In this document: piece after piece, positions 1-5,626 of the stretch | Layout: each line of letters starts with the position of its first letter | Position numbering within the stretch: the stretch's first letter is position 1 | DNA from: JAWVZB01 sp033722375 | Lineage (GTDB): Bacteria; Actinomycetota; Nitriliruptoria; Nitriliruptorales; Nitriliruptoraceae | Assembly (NCBI GenBank): GCA_033722375.1 | Contig: JAWVZB010000111.1 | Span: 1 to 9,487, forward strand | Direction of reading: 5' to 3' | Length of the DNA: 9,487 bases | Notes under the pieces: model-generated | What the model was told of the DNA's origin: nothing | What the model saw: only the letters and a program-made list of their open reading frames with translations | Database searches by the model: none | Translations under genes and position numbers: made by a program

Positions 1-245
1 CCCCGCTCCCGGTATCCGCCCCTGCGCCCCCCCCCCTCTGTGCCTTCCTTCGCGCCCCCCGCCCGGCACCGGGCGCCCGCCCACCCCCCCCCGGAGCCGC
101 GGCGTGTCACGAGCCGGGACGTTCGGCCCCCGGATGCGGGGCTTCCGACCATCCCGGTGGTGGGGCAGAGACGTTTCCCTGCTCGCCGTGACGCCCCGCC
201 ACGTGCGGAGGTGTCGTCCGAACACCCCCGACGTGGAGGACACCG
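1..245. other. Noncoding C-rich leader upstream of pntAA
   Basis: No credible gene is seen here. Short open frames exist but they are low-complexity, rich in Pro and Arg, and run into pntAA in another frame. The stretch holds two long C homopolymers (10 C at 27-36, 9 C at 84-92). It also has two small GC hairpins: a 6-bp inverted repeat at 61-74 with a 2-base centre, and 5-bp arms at 126-130 and 138-142. Neither is followed by a T tract, so they cannot be called intrinsic terminators. I could not find a convincing -35/-10 promoter pair, although the pntAA operon promoter should lie here or further left. Confidence 0.6.
235..240 (+). promoter_or_regulatory. Shine-Dalgarno site of pntAA
   Basis: The sequence GGAGGA lies 5 bases before the GTG at 246. 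It supports that GTG as the start of pntAA, in agreement with the N-terminal family motif MKIGVPRE that begins there. Confidence 0.8.
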
Positions 246-1409
246 GTGAAGATCGGCGTGCCACGCGAGCGTCAAGCCGGCGAGTACCGCGTGGCGCTCA
301 CTCCCACCGCAGTCGCTTCACTCGCCGCCCGCGACATCGAGGTCGTGGTCGAGAGCGGGGCGGGTGAGCTGGCCGGCTTCACCGACGGCGCCTACACCGG
401 CACCGGAGCCAACGTCGTCACCAGCGAGCAGGACGTCCTCGCCTCGGACCTGACGGTGTGGGTGGGCCCCCCGTCAGCCCAGCAGCTCGATCTCCTGCCG
501 TCCGGCGGGGCCGTCGTGGGGTTCCTCGAACCGTTCTCGTCGACCGACATCCTCCGACGCCTCGTGGACCGACACCTGAGTGCCTTCGCGTTCGAGGCCG
601 TGCCGCGAGTCACCGCGGCACAGGCGATGGACGCACTCTCCTCCCAGGCCACGGCTGCCGGCTACGCCGCGGTGCTGTTGGGGGCCGCCACGAGTCGGAA
701 GTTCTTCCCGATGCTCACCACCGCCGCCGGGACGATCGCCCCGGCGAAGGTGCTGGTGCTCGGTGCGGGGGTCGCGGGACTCCAGGCGATCGCGACCGCC
801 AAGCGCCTCGGCGCCAGCGTCTCGGCCTACGACATCCGCCCCGAAGCGGCCGAGCAGATCGAGAGCGTCGGCGGCCGCCCCATCGATCTCGAGACCGACG
901 GCCTCGACTCCGAAGGTGGCTATGCCCCGGCCCTCGCGACGAACGAGCAGGAACGCCAGCACGAGCTGCTGACCCCCCACGTCGCCGACTCCGACGTGGT
1001 CATCACCACGGCAGCCGTTCCGGGCCGGAGCGCCCCGATCCTGGTCACCCACCAGATGGTCCATCGCATGCGTCCCGGAGCGGTGATCGTGGACCTCGCT
1101 GCCCCCACCGGGGGGAACTGCGAGGTCACCTACATCGGCGAGACCCGGGTGCACGGGAACGGAGTCGTGATCTGTGGCCCTACCGACCTGCCGAGCCGCG
1201 TGGCACAGGACGCGAGCCAGATGTACGGCCGCAACGTTCTGGCCCTCCTCGATCGGTTGATCATCGACGGCGAGCTGGTCGTCGACCTCGCGGACGAAGT
1301 GTTGTCCGGGACCTGTGTGACACACCGCGGCGAGGTTCGTCACCCCCTGTCACGCAAGCTGCTGGGACTCGACACCGAAACCGTCGCGGCCTCCGAGGGT
1401 GGACGATGA
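246..1409 (+). CDS. pntAA: NAD(P) transhydrogenase alpha subunit part 1, NAD(H)-binding domain I
   Basis: This 387-residue soluble subunit binds NAD(H) and passes hydride to NADP+ held by PntB domain III on the cytoplasmic side of the membrane. The N-terminal alanine dehydrogenase/PNT domain begins with MKIGVPRE. Arg121, Gln126 and Asp129 in PRVTAAQAMD match the family RQD loop. The Rossmann dinucleotide motif GAGVAG is at 173-178, followed by Asp196, which should bind the adenosine ribose. GGYAPAL near 224-230 fits the mobile loop, and AAPTGGNCE at 285-293 is typical of the family. The length matches stand-alone PntAA of the Rhodospirillum rubrum type (about 380 residues), not the fused 510-residue E. 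coli PntA. The GTG start has a GGAGGA site. The stop overlaps pntAB by 4 bases (ATGA). Alanine dehydrogenase is a relative, but the RQD loop and neighbours exclude it. Confidence 0.96.
   Translation: MKIGVPRERQAGEYRVALTPTAVASLAARDIEVVVESGAGELAGFTDGAYTGTGANVVTSEQDVLASDLTVWVGPPSAQQLDLLPSGGAVVGFLEPFSSTDILRRLVDRHLSAFAFEAVPRVTAAQAMDALSSQATAAGYAAVLLGAATSRKFFPMLTTAAGTIAPAKVLVLGAGVAGLQAIATAKRLGASVSAYDIRPEAAEQIESVGGRPIDLETDGLDSEGGYAPALATNEQERQHELLTPHVADSDVVITTAAVPGRSAPILVTHQMVHRMRPGAVIVDLAAPTGGNCEVTYIGETRVHGNGVVICGPTDLPSRVAQDASQMYGRNVLALLDRLIIDGELVVDLADEVLSGTCVTHRGEVRHPLSRKLLGLDTETVAASEGGR
1395..1399 (+). promoter_or_regulatory. Shine-Dalgarno site of pntAB
   Basis: GAGGG inside the last codons of pntAA, 6 bases before the ATG at 1406. 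It supports that start and reinitiation across the ATGA overlap. Confidence 0.55.
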
Positions 1410-1702
1410 GCGCCGAACTCGTCACCGGCATCACCGTGTTCGTCCTCGCGACCGCCGTGGGGCTCGAACTCATCACCAAGGTCCCCCCGACGCTCCACAC
1501 CCCGCTCATGTCCGGCGCCAACGCGATCTCGGGCATCACCATCGTCGGGGCAGTCACCGCGGCCGGTGTCGGGCACGGCGGCGCCGCGACCGTCCTCGGA
1601 CTCCTGGCGGTCATCGCCGCCACGGTCAACGTCGTCGGGGGCTTCCTCGTCACCGACCGGATGCTCGAGATGTTCCGCACCGAACGGAGGTCGCCACGGT
1701 GA
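1406..1702 (+). CDS. pntAB: NAD(P) transhydrogenase alpha subunit part 2, membrane domain
   Basis: A 98-residue membrane protein equivalent to the C-terminal membrane helices of fused PntA; with PntB it forms domain II, the proton channel. Three hydrophobic segments are visible at about 6-24, 37-55 and 61-82. Family motifs are PPTLHTPLMSGANAISG (27-43) and NVVGGFLVTDRMLEMF (75-90), close to E. coli PntA and mitochondrial NNT. The ATG start overlaps the pntAA stop, and its TGA overlaps the pntB GTG by 4 bases. A longer open frame exists in this frame back to 458, but it only shadows pntAA. Position 42 is Ser, where some split enzymes carry a His (see findings). Confidence 0.93.
   Translation: MSAELVTGITVFVLATAVGLELITKVPPTLHTPLMSGANAISGITIVGAVTAAGVGHGGAATVLGLLAVIAATVNVVGGFLVTDRMLEMFRTERRSPR
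1686..1690 (+). promoter_or_regulatory. Shine-Dalgarno site of pntB
   Basis: GGAGG within the end of pntAB, 8 bases before the GTG at 1699. It decides the pntB start against a far longer open frame that begins at 1399. Confidence 0.75.
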
Positions 1703-3066
1703 CCCAGCTCGCCTACCTCGCGGCTGCGGTCGCCTTCATCGTCGGGATCAAGCGCCTGGGCAGCCCACGCACCGCGCGCTCCGGCAACCTCGTGGCAAGC
1801 GTGGGGATGCTCCTCGCGGTCGTGGTGACGCTCGTCGCGCAGGACATCGTCGACTGGGGCGTCGTCGGAGCCGGCGCCGCGGTCGGCGCCGCGGTCGGGG
1901 TGCTCTGGGCGCGCACGGTCGCGATGACGGACATGCCGCAGATGGTCGCCGCACTCAACGGACTGGGCGGCGTCGCCTCCGCGCTCGTCGCGGGCGCCGA
2001 GCTGTCCACCGTGAGCGAGCCCACGGCCCTCCCCTTCGAGGCACAGGGCACGATCCTGTTCTCCCTCGCTGTGGGCTCGCTCACGTTCACCGGCAGCCTC
2101 GTCGCCTTCGGGAAGCTGCAGGGGATCGTCAGTGGGGCCCCGCTGGTCTACCGCGGGCAAGCGGTCGTGAACTCGACCGTGACCGTCGCCGCCGGAGGCC
2201 TCGCGGTGGCGGCGCTCGCGTTCGGCAACGCCCCGGCCTTCTGGGCCCTCGCCGGGATCGCCCTCCTCATCGGCGTGCTGATGGTGCTGCCGATCGGCGG
2301 GGCCGACATGCCCGTGGTCGTGTCGCTGCTCAACTCCCTGTCCGGGCTCGCAGCCGCCGGCACCGGGTTCGCCATCGGCAACCAGGCACTGGTGATCGGC
2401 GGGGCGCTCGTCGGCTCGACCGGGCTGATCCTCACGGTCCAGATGTGCGACGCGATGAACCGGTCACTCGTGAACGTGCTGTTCGGGGCCTTCGGCTCGG
2501 CCGACGAGGTCGCCGCCGGGGCCACCTCCGACCAGGAGGTCCGCCGAGCGACCCCCGACGACGTGGCGATCTCGATGGCCTACGCCGAGCGGGTCGTGAT
2601 CATCCCCGGATACGGACTCGCGGTCGCCCAGGCACAGCACGAGGTCCGCAAGCTCGCGAAGGAGCTCGAGAACCGCGGTGTCGAGGTCGAGTACGCGATC
2701 CATCCGGTGGCGGGGCGCATGCCGGGGCACATGAACGTGCTGCTGGCCGAGGCGGACGTGCCCTACGAGCAGCTCATCGACCTCGACGACGCCAACGCGG
2801 ACCTCGCCCGCACCGACGTGGCGCTCGTGCTCGGGGCGAACGACGTCGTGAACCCCTCCGCCAGGGACGACACCACGAGCCCGATCTTCGGGATGCCGAT
2901 CATCGAGGCGGACCGCGCGAAGGCAGTGGTGGTCGTCAAGCGGAGCCTCTCCCCCGGCTACGCAGGGGTGGACAACCCGCTGTTCTACGACGACCGCACG
3001 CTCATGTACTTCCAGGACGCGCGGAAGGCGATCGCCGAGATGACCGAGGCGCTCACGCTGGTGTAG
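1699..3066 (+). CDS. pntB: NAD(P) transhydrogenase beta subunit
   Basis: A 455-residue subunit, near the usual 460 or so, with about nine membrane helices (residues 5-245) followed by cytoplasmic NADP(H)-binding domain III (about 290-455). Membrane motifs include MTDMPQMVAALNGLGG (76-91) and GGADMPVVVSLLNSLSG (200-216); Asn212 corresponds to the conserved domain II Asn of E. coli PntB. Domain III shows the GYGLAVAQAQ fingerprint (304-313), AIHPVAGRMPGHMNVLLAEA (333-352), LGANDVVNPSA (378-388) and KRSLSPGYAGVDNPLFY (414-430), all hallmarks of NADP(H) binding. The protein couples proton entry to hydride transfer from NADH to NADP+. GTG start with GGAGG, overlapping the pntAB stop. The position of the E. 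coli channel residue His91 appears to be Asn87. The gene ends 9 bases from a convergent gene. Confidence 0.97.
   Translation: MTQLAYLAAAVAFIVGIKRLGSPRTARSGNLVASVGMLLAVVVTLVAQDIVDWGVVGAGAAVGAAVGVLWARTVAMTDMPQMVAALNGLGGVASALVAGAELSTVSEPTALPFEAQGTILFSLAVGSLTFTGSLVAFGKLQGIVSGAPLVYRGQAVVNSTVTVAAGGLAVAALAFGNAPAFWALAGIALLIGVLMVLPIGGADMPVVVSLLNSLSGLAAAGTGFAIGNQALVIGGALVGSTGLILTVQMCDAMNRSLVNVLFGAFGSADEVAAGATSDQEVRRATPDDVAISMAYAERVVIIPGYGLAVAQAQHEVRKLAKELENRGVEVEYAIHPVAGRMPGHMNVLLAEADVPYEQLIDLDDANADLARTDVALVLGANDVVNPSARDDTTSPIFGMPIIEADRAKAVVVVKRSLSPGYAGVDNPLFYDDRTLMYFQDARKAIAEMTEALTLV
1873..1896 (+). repeat. Two tandem 12-base units in pntB
   Basis: The unit GGCGCCGCGGTC occurs twice in direct succession and encodes Gly-Ala-Ala-Val twice within a membrane helix of PntB (about residues 59-66). 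It keeps the frame. It is most likely an internal slippage duplication tolerated in a helix of small residues. Confidence 0.7.
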
Positions 3067-3088
3067 CCGACACCGTCACGGCACCAGC
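3057..3088. terminator. Inverted repeat at the convergent pntB / tadG junction, possible bidirectional terminator
   Basis: GCTGGTG (3057-3063) and CACCAGC (3082-3088) are perfect 7-base inverted arms. Inside, CCG (3067-3069) pairs with CGG (3079-3081), extending the stem past a TAG bulge. An alternative inner hairpin, GGTGT/ACACC (3060-3064, 3070-3074), competes. Both stop codons, pntB TAG 3064-3066 and the opposing TGA 3078-3076, sit inside. There is no T tract on either side, so Rho-independent function is only inferred from position between convergent genes. A second small hairpin (5-bp arms, 3087-3091 and 3095-3099) follows at once. Confidence 0.4.
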
Positions 3089-3513
3089 CGAGGCTCGGCC
3101 GTCGCGGTCACCCGAACCGGCAGCGGGTCGTAGCCGGGGGCCAGCAACCCGAGCAGGGTCAGGTCAACCCGTCCCTCCAGCGTCACGGTGACCTCTCGCG
3201 GGGTGGCGACGACGGAGGTTGCGGTCAGACGTCCCGCTTCGTCCTGACCAGCGAGGTCGACGCGGGCCAGCGCCTCGGCCATCGCCGGATCGAGCTGGAG
3301 CACCCCGGACGAGCGGAACACGACCGCGTCGATGCCCGACGCGCCGGCGAAGGCCGCAGCGTCGGCAGCGCCGGCGAGTGACCGCCGCTCCGCCTGGGCC
3401 CGCCACAGATCGACGCTGATCCCCCCGATCGCGAGCACCAGCACCACGAACCCCGTCATCCACAGCGTGATCGACCCACACTCGTCGCGGTGCCAACGGG
3501 TGAGCGCCCGCAT
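3076..3513 (-). CDS. TadE/TadG-like pilus assembly protein (Tad domain, distal gene)
   Basis: A 145-residue protein with a short charged leader (MRALTRWHRDECG), a hydrophobic helix at about 14-35, then DLWRAQAERRSLAGAADAAA (35-54). This is the signature of the putative Flp pilus-assembly TadE/G-like family, in which a small-residue amphipathic stretch follows the membrane helix. A Gly13-Ser14 junction resembles a prepilin cleavage site, but residue +5 is Trp instead of Glu. The remaining extracellular part (60-145) is short; full TadG proteins are much longer and often carry a von Willebrand A domain, absent here. It is probably a minor pilus or envelope component. The ATG overlaps the previous stop by 1 base (TGATG) and no clear Shine-Dalgarno is seen, so translation is likely coupled. 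The open frame extends to 3849 but that part shadows the upstream gene. Confidence 0.82.
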   Translation of the reverse strand: MRALTRWHRDECGSITLWMTGFVVLVLAIGGISVDLWRAQAERRSLAGAADAAAFAGASGIDAVVFRSSGVLQLDPAMAEALARVDLAGQDEAGRLTATSVVATPREVTVTLEGRVDLTLLGLLAPGYDPLPVRVTATAEPRLVP

Positions 3514-3965
3514 CACGGCACCGAGCGGTAGATGTCGAGTGGCTCGACGTGGGTGGTGGACCAGTCGAAGGCCGCCCAGGAACCGACGAAGGGCACGGCG
3601 ACGGCCGGCATGCGGATCGTCACGGTCGCCGCGACCTGATCCTGCCGAACGCGTCCGCCCGCGGCGTCGACCCGGTCCCACTCGAACGTCGGCTCGCCGA
3701 CCAACCGCCGGCCGTGGTTGGCGAGCACGGTCTCGGCGGCCGCCCGCCCCGCCGCCGTCGCAGCCGGACCCATGGGATCGTCCGCCAGCACCACCGTCCG
3801 TGCCGCTTCGCGGGCCGCCACCTCGGCAGCGGTGCGGGCCTGTGCCCACGTCGGCAGCGAGAGCACCAGCAGCACGGCCGGGAACACGAGCAACCCCACA
3901 CCGGCGACGAGCTCGATCGCCGCGGACCCACGCTCTGCGACCGTGTTCCCGCTGATCGGCCTCAT
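3513..3965 (-). CDS. tadE: TadE-like pseudopilin
   Basis: A 150-residue TadE-family protein. After a leader of 13 residues comes ERGSAAIELVAGVGLLVFPA (11-30). Cleavage after Gly13 would leave Ser at +1 and Glu18 at +5, the pattern of type IV prepilins and TadE. The hydrophobic helix spans about 15-38 and is followed by AQARTAAEVAAREAAR (41-56), the usual polar amphipathic continuation. The C-terminal domain (about 85-150) has beta-type alternation and no recognised catalytic motif. In characterised Tad systems TadE is a minor pseudopilin processed by the prepilin peptidase and needed for pilus assembly. The start is firm: GGGAGGG at 3972-3978 lies 6 bases upstream, and the ATG overlaps the previous stop in an ATGA. 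Confidence 0.87.
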   Translation of the reverse strand: MRPISGNTVAERGSAAIELVAGVGLLVFPAVLLVLSLPTWAQARTAAEVAAREAARTVVLADDPMGPAATAAGRAAAETVLANHGRRLVGEPTFEWDRVDAAGGRVRQDQVAATVTIRMPAVAVPFVGSWAAFDWSTTHVEPLDIYRSVP

Positions 3966-4420
3966 CGCGATCCCTCCCAGCGCACGGAGGCGGACACGGC
4001 GGGGCGCCAGTCGGGAACCAGCGGCAGCCAGCCCGGGAAGGTCGCCTCGGCGGTCACGACGATCCGGTCGCCGTCGACCCCACACCGAACCACGGGCTCC
4101 CGTCCCAGACGCTCGCTGAGCAGCCCGGCCCGACGGACCTCGGCGGTGCGCCGGCACGCTGCGACGGCGTCCGCGGCCGCGGCGGTCGTGCGCGCCCCGG
4201 CCCGCGCGGCCTCGTCCGCCACCGCACGCAGGGCTCCGTGCCCGTACTGGTGCGCGACGAGGTTCGCGATGACGACGAAGAGCACCAGCGTGAGTCCGAT
4301 GCCGTACACGGTCGGCAGGGTGACGCTTCCCCGCTCGTCGTGGACCACGTCGAACGCGCTGCGCCGCGGTCGCGGGCAGCCCGACGTGCGCGACCGTCGT
4401 CGCGTCCGTGCCGGTCGCAC
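3962..4420 (-). CDS. TadE/G-like pilus protein, first of three after flp (start uncertain)
   Basis: As drawn, 152 residues. The core is HDERGSVTLPTVYGIG (27-42), a hydrophobic helix at about 35-56 and DEAARAGARTTAAAADAVAA (69-88), the TadE/G layout. The Gly31-Ser32 junction looks like a cleavage site, but +5 is Pro, so classical processing is doubtful. The coordinates give the longest frame, whose GTG lies 2 bases after the flp stop. A second GTG at 4348 would give 128 residues starting MVHDERGS. Two things favour it: the first 24 codons end in A five times (four are CGA), unlike the rest, and they contain an 8-bp inverted repeat. Neither start has a clear Shine-Dalgarno. The protein ends in an ATGA overlap with tadE. 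Its role is inferred as a minor pilus component. Confidence 0.75.
   Translation of the reverse strand: MRPARTRRRSRTSGCPRPRRSAFDVVHDERGSVTLPTVYGIGLTLVLFVVIANLVAHQYGHGALRAVADEAARAGARTTAAAADAVAACRRTAEVRRAGLLSERLGREPVVRCGVDGDRIVVTAEATFPGWLPLVPDWRPAVSASVRWEGSR
4367..4396 (-). promoter_or_regulatory. Inverted repeat just downstream of flp
   Basis: CGGTCGCG (4367-4374) and CGCGACCG (4389-4396) are perfect 8-base arms around a 14-base loop. On the minus strand it begins 27 bases after the flp stop. It has no U tract, so it may be a weak or partial terminator or a 3' stabilising stem for flp mRNA. High GC makes chance stems common. Confidence 0.35.
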
Positions 4421-4422
4421 CT

Positions 4423-4623
4423 TCAGGGGGTGTTGGAGGCGAGGAGCTGGTCGCGGATCATCGCGATCAGGTCGACGCCGAGCGCCTGGAGCAGCCCCCA
4501 GATGACGACCAGCGCCACGACGCCGAGCGCGGCGTTGCCGAGCAGCTCGGCGGTCGTGAACCCTGCCTCGTCATCATGGAGCCGACGCAGGACTCCGCTG
4601 GCGGTCCGGATCAGGTGCTGCAT
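4423..4623 (-). CDS. flp: Flp-type pilin precursor
   Basis: A 66-residue prepilin, the likely main subunit of the Tad pilus. The leader of about 21 residues carries several basic residues and ends in DDEAG. Predicted cleavage after Gly21 leaves FTTAE, so Glu26 sits at +5 as in type IV prepilins. The single hydrophobic helix runs from about 27 to 50, followed by a short tail ending in ASNTP. Size and layout fit Flp pilins, although the usual Tyr after the +5 Glu is Leu here. The ATG has a good site (AAAGGA, 5 bases away). A 43-base gap separates it from tadC, unlike the overlapping junctions elsewhere, and inverted repeats flank the gene, which suggests separately tuned expression of this abundant subunit. 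An alternative reading is another TadE-like minor pilin; its position and small size favour Flp. Confidence 0.85.
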   Translation of the reverse strand: MQHLIRTASGVLRRLHDDEAGFTTAELLGNAALGVVALVVIWGLLQALGVDLIAMIRDQLLASNTP

Positions 4624-4628
4624 CGTGT

Positions 4629-4634
4629 TCCTTT
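4629..4634 (-). promoter_or_regulatory. Shine-Dalgarno site of flp
   Basis: AAAGGA on the minus strand, 5 bases before the flp ATG. It gives flp its own translation signal instead of relying on coupling to tadC. Confidence 0.75.
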
Positions 4635-4642
4635 CTGATCAC

Positions 4643-4658
4643 GCTCACGTCCGTGAGC
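4643..4658 (-). promoter_or_regulatory. Inverted repeat between tadC and flp
   Basis: GCTCACG (4643-4649) and CGTGAGC (4652-4658) form a perfect 7-base inverted repeat with a 2-base centre, or realistically a 6-bp stem with a 4-base loop. On the minus strand it starts 8 bases after the tadC stop and ends 19 bases before the start codon of flp. It lacks a U tract. It could be an attenuator, an RNA-processing or stability stem, or the operator of an internal promoter. Confidence 0.45.
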
Positions 4659-4666
4659 TCATGGAC

Positions 4667-5626
4667 TCAAGGGAGGCTGAAGACGATCGAGGGGAGCGGG
4701 GCGGCGACGAACAGGAGCATCACCGGGGCGAGCACGCCGATGATCGGGAGCAGCATCGCCGCTCGGCGGCGCGTCGCGGCCCGCCGGAGTGCCTCGCGCC
4801 GCTCCTCCCGCAGATCCTCGCTGTGGGCGAGCAGCGCATCTGCGAGATCGGCGCCGTACTCGGTCCCGGCGGCGAGCAGGCGATAGGTCCGGCGAACGGA
4901 GGGATCGAGCGCATCGTCCGCGGCGCGCAGGAACGCGTCCTGTGCCGACATCCCCGAGGCGTGCGACCGCAACACCTCCGCGAGCTCCCCGACCACCGCG
5001 CCCCGCCCCCGCTCGACGACACGACGGGTGGCCTGCACCACCCCGCCGCCGACCCGGATGTTCATGGCCAGCAACTGGTTGACGGTGTAGAGCTCGACGC
5101 GCATGCGGTCGCGTCTGGCCTCGAGCGCCTTGTCGAGGGTGGCGCGCGTGCGGGCGATCCCGGCGACGAGCCCGGCGACGAGCAGCACCAGCGTCCCGAC
5201 GGCGCCCCGCGACAGGACCACACCGGCGACCGCGCCGGCACCGCCCCACAGCGCCGCCGCGGCGAGCTGCCGCGTCCGGTACTCGAGCACGCGGCGGTCG
5301 TCCGGCACCTCGGGGAACAGTCCCGACCGGCGCAGCCTGGCCTGGAGGGAGCCCTCCGAGGCGCCATCGAGGAGGTGACCCCAGCGCGCGGAGACGGCGG
5401 CGACGAGTGCGCGGAACAGCCCCGCGGCACCGCCGGCGCCGGTCCCGAGGGTGGTGGCCGCGACCGCACGGGCGTCCGCGGGCTGGCCCAGCCGGGTCCG
5501 GGCCGGGATCGTGTAGGGGCGGACGCGCCCCGCCAGCTTCCGGGTCGGCCGCACGACGCTGCGGACCAGTGCCGCGGCGGCAACGGCGGTCAGCAGCACG
5601 GCGAGCAGCGCGGTGGGTTCGATCAT
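4667..5626 (-). CDS. tadC: TadC, Tad pilus inner platform protein (type II secretion F domain)
   Basis: A 319-residue membrane protein, partner of TadB in the platform that the motor ATPase acts on. Hydrophobic segments lie at about 5-22, 121-139, 142-157 and 288-315. The cytoplasmic type II secretion F domain occupies roughly 165-290 and includes TVNQLLAMNIRVGGGVVQAT (181-200), AEVLRSHASGMSAQDAFLRA (216-235) and LAAGTEYGADLADALLAHSE (251-270), all TadC-like. The position after TadB and before flp fits the standard Tad order. The ATG has GGGGAGG at 5634-5640, 7 bases upstream, and overlaps the tadB stop by 4 bases. TadB and TadC are paralogues; the order and the sequence between helices decide the naming. 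Confidence 0.92.
   Translation of the reverse strand: MIEPTALLAVLLTAVAAAALVRSVVRPTRKLAGRVRPYTIPARTRLGQPADARAVAATTLGTGAGGAAGLFRALVAAVSARWGHLLDGASEGSLQARLRRSGLFPEVPDDRRVLEYRTRQLAAAALWGGAGAVAGVVLSRGAVGTLVLLVAGLVAGIARTRATLDKALEARRDRMRVELYTVNQLLAMNIRVGGGVVQATRRVVERGRGAVVGELAEVLRSHASGMSAQDAFLRAADDALDPSVRRTYRLLAAGTEYGADLADALLAHSEDLREERREALRRAATRRRAAMLLPIIGVLAPVMLLFVAAPLPSIVFSLP

Noticed and set aside
61..74. Intrinsic terminator of an upstream gene (GCCCGG-CA-CCGGGC)
   Set aside because: The stem has a 2-base centre and is followed by C-rich sequence instead of a T tract, and no upstream gene end is visible.
40..249. Small gene upstream of pntAA
   Set aside because: A 69-codon Pro/Arg-rich frame with no good ribosome binding site that overlaps the pntAA start in another frame; composition follows the C tracts.
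474..1343. A 289-codon open frame on the minus strand across pntAA
   Set aside because: It lies antisense to a clearly recognisable enzyme, its translation has no family motif, and long antisense frames are expected at this GC content.
1261..2160. A 299-codon minus-strand frame across pntAB and pntB
   Set aside because: The translation is rich in Arg, Gly, Asp and His without any domain, and the plus strand is fully explained by pntAA, pntAB and pntB.
1566..3191. A 541-codon plus-strand frame overlapping pntB
   Set aside because: Its product is almost entirely Arg, Gly, Pro and Ala, the hallmark of an out-of-frame reading of GC-rich coding DNA.
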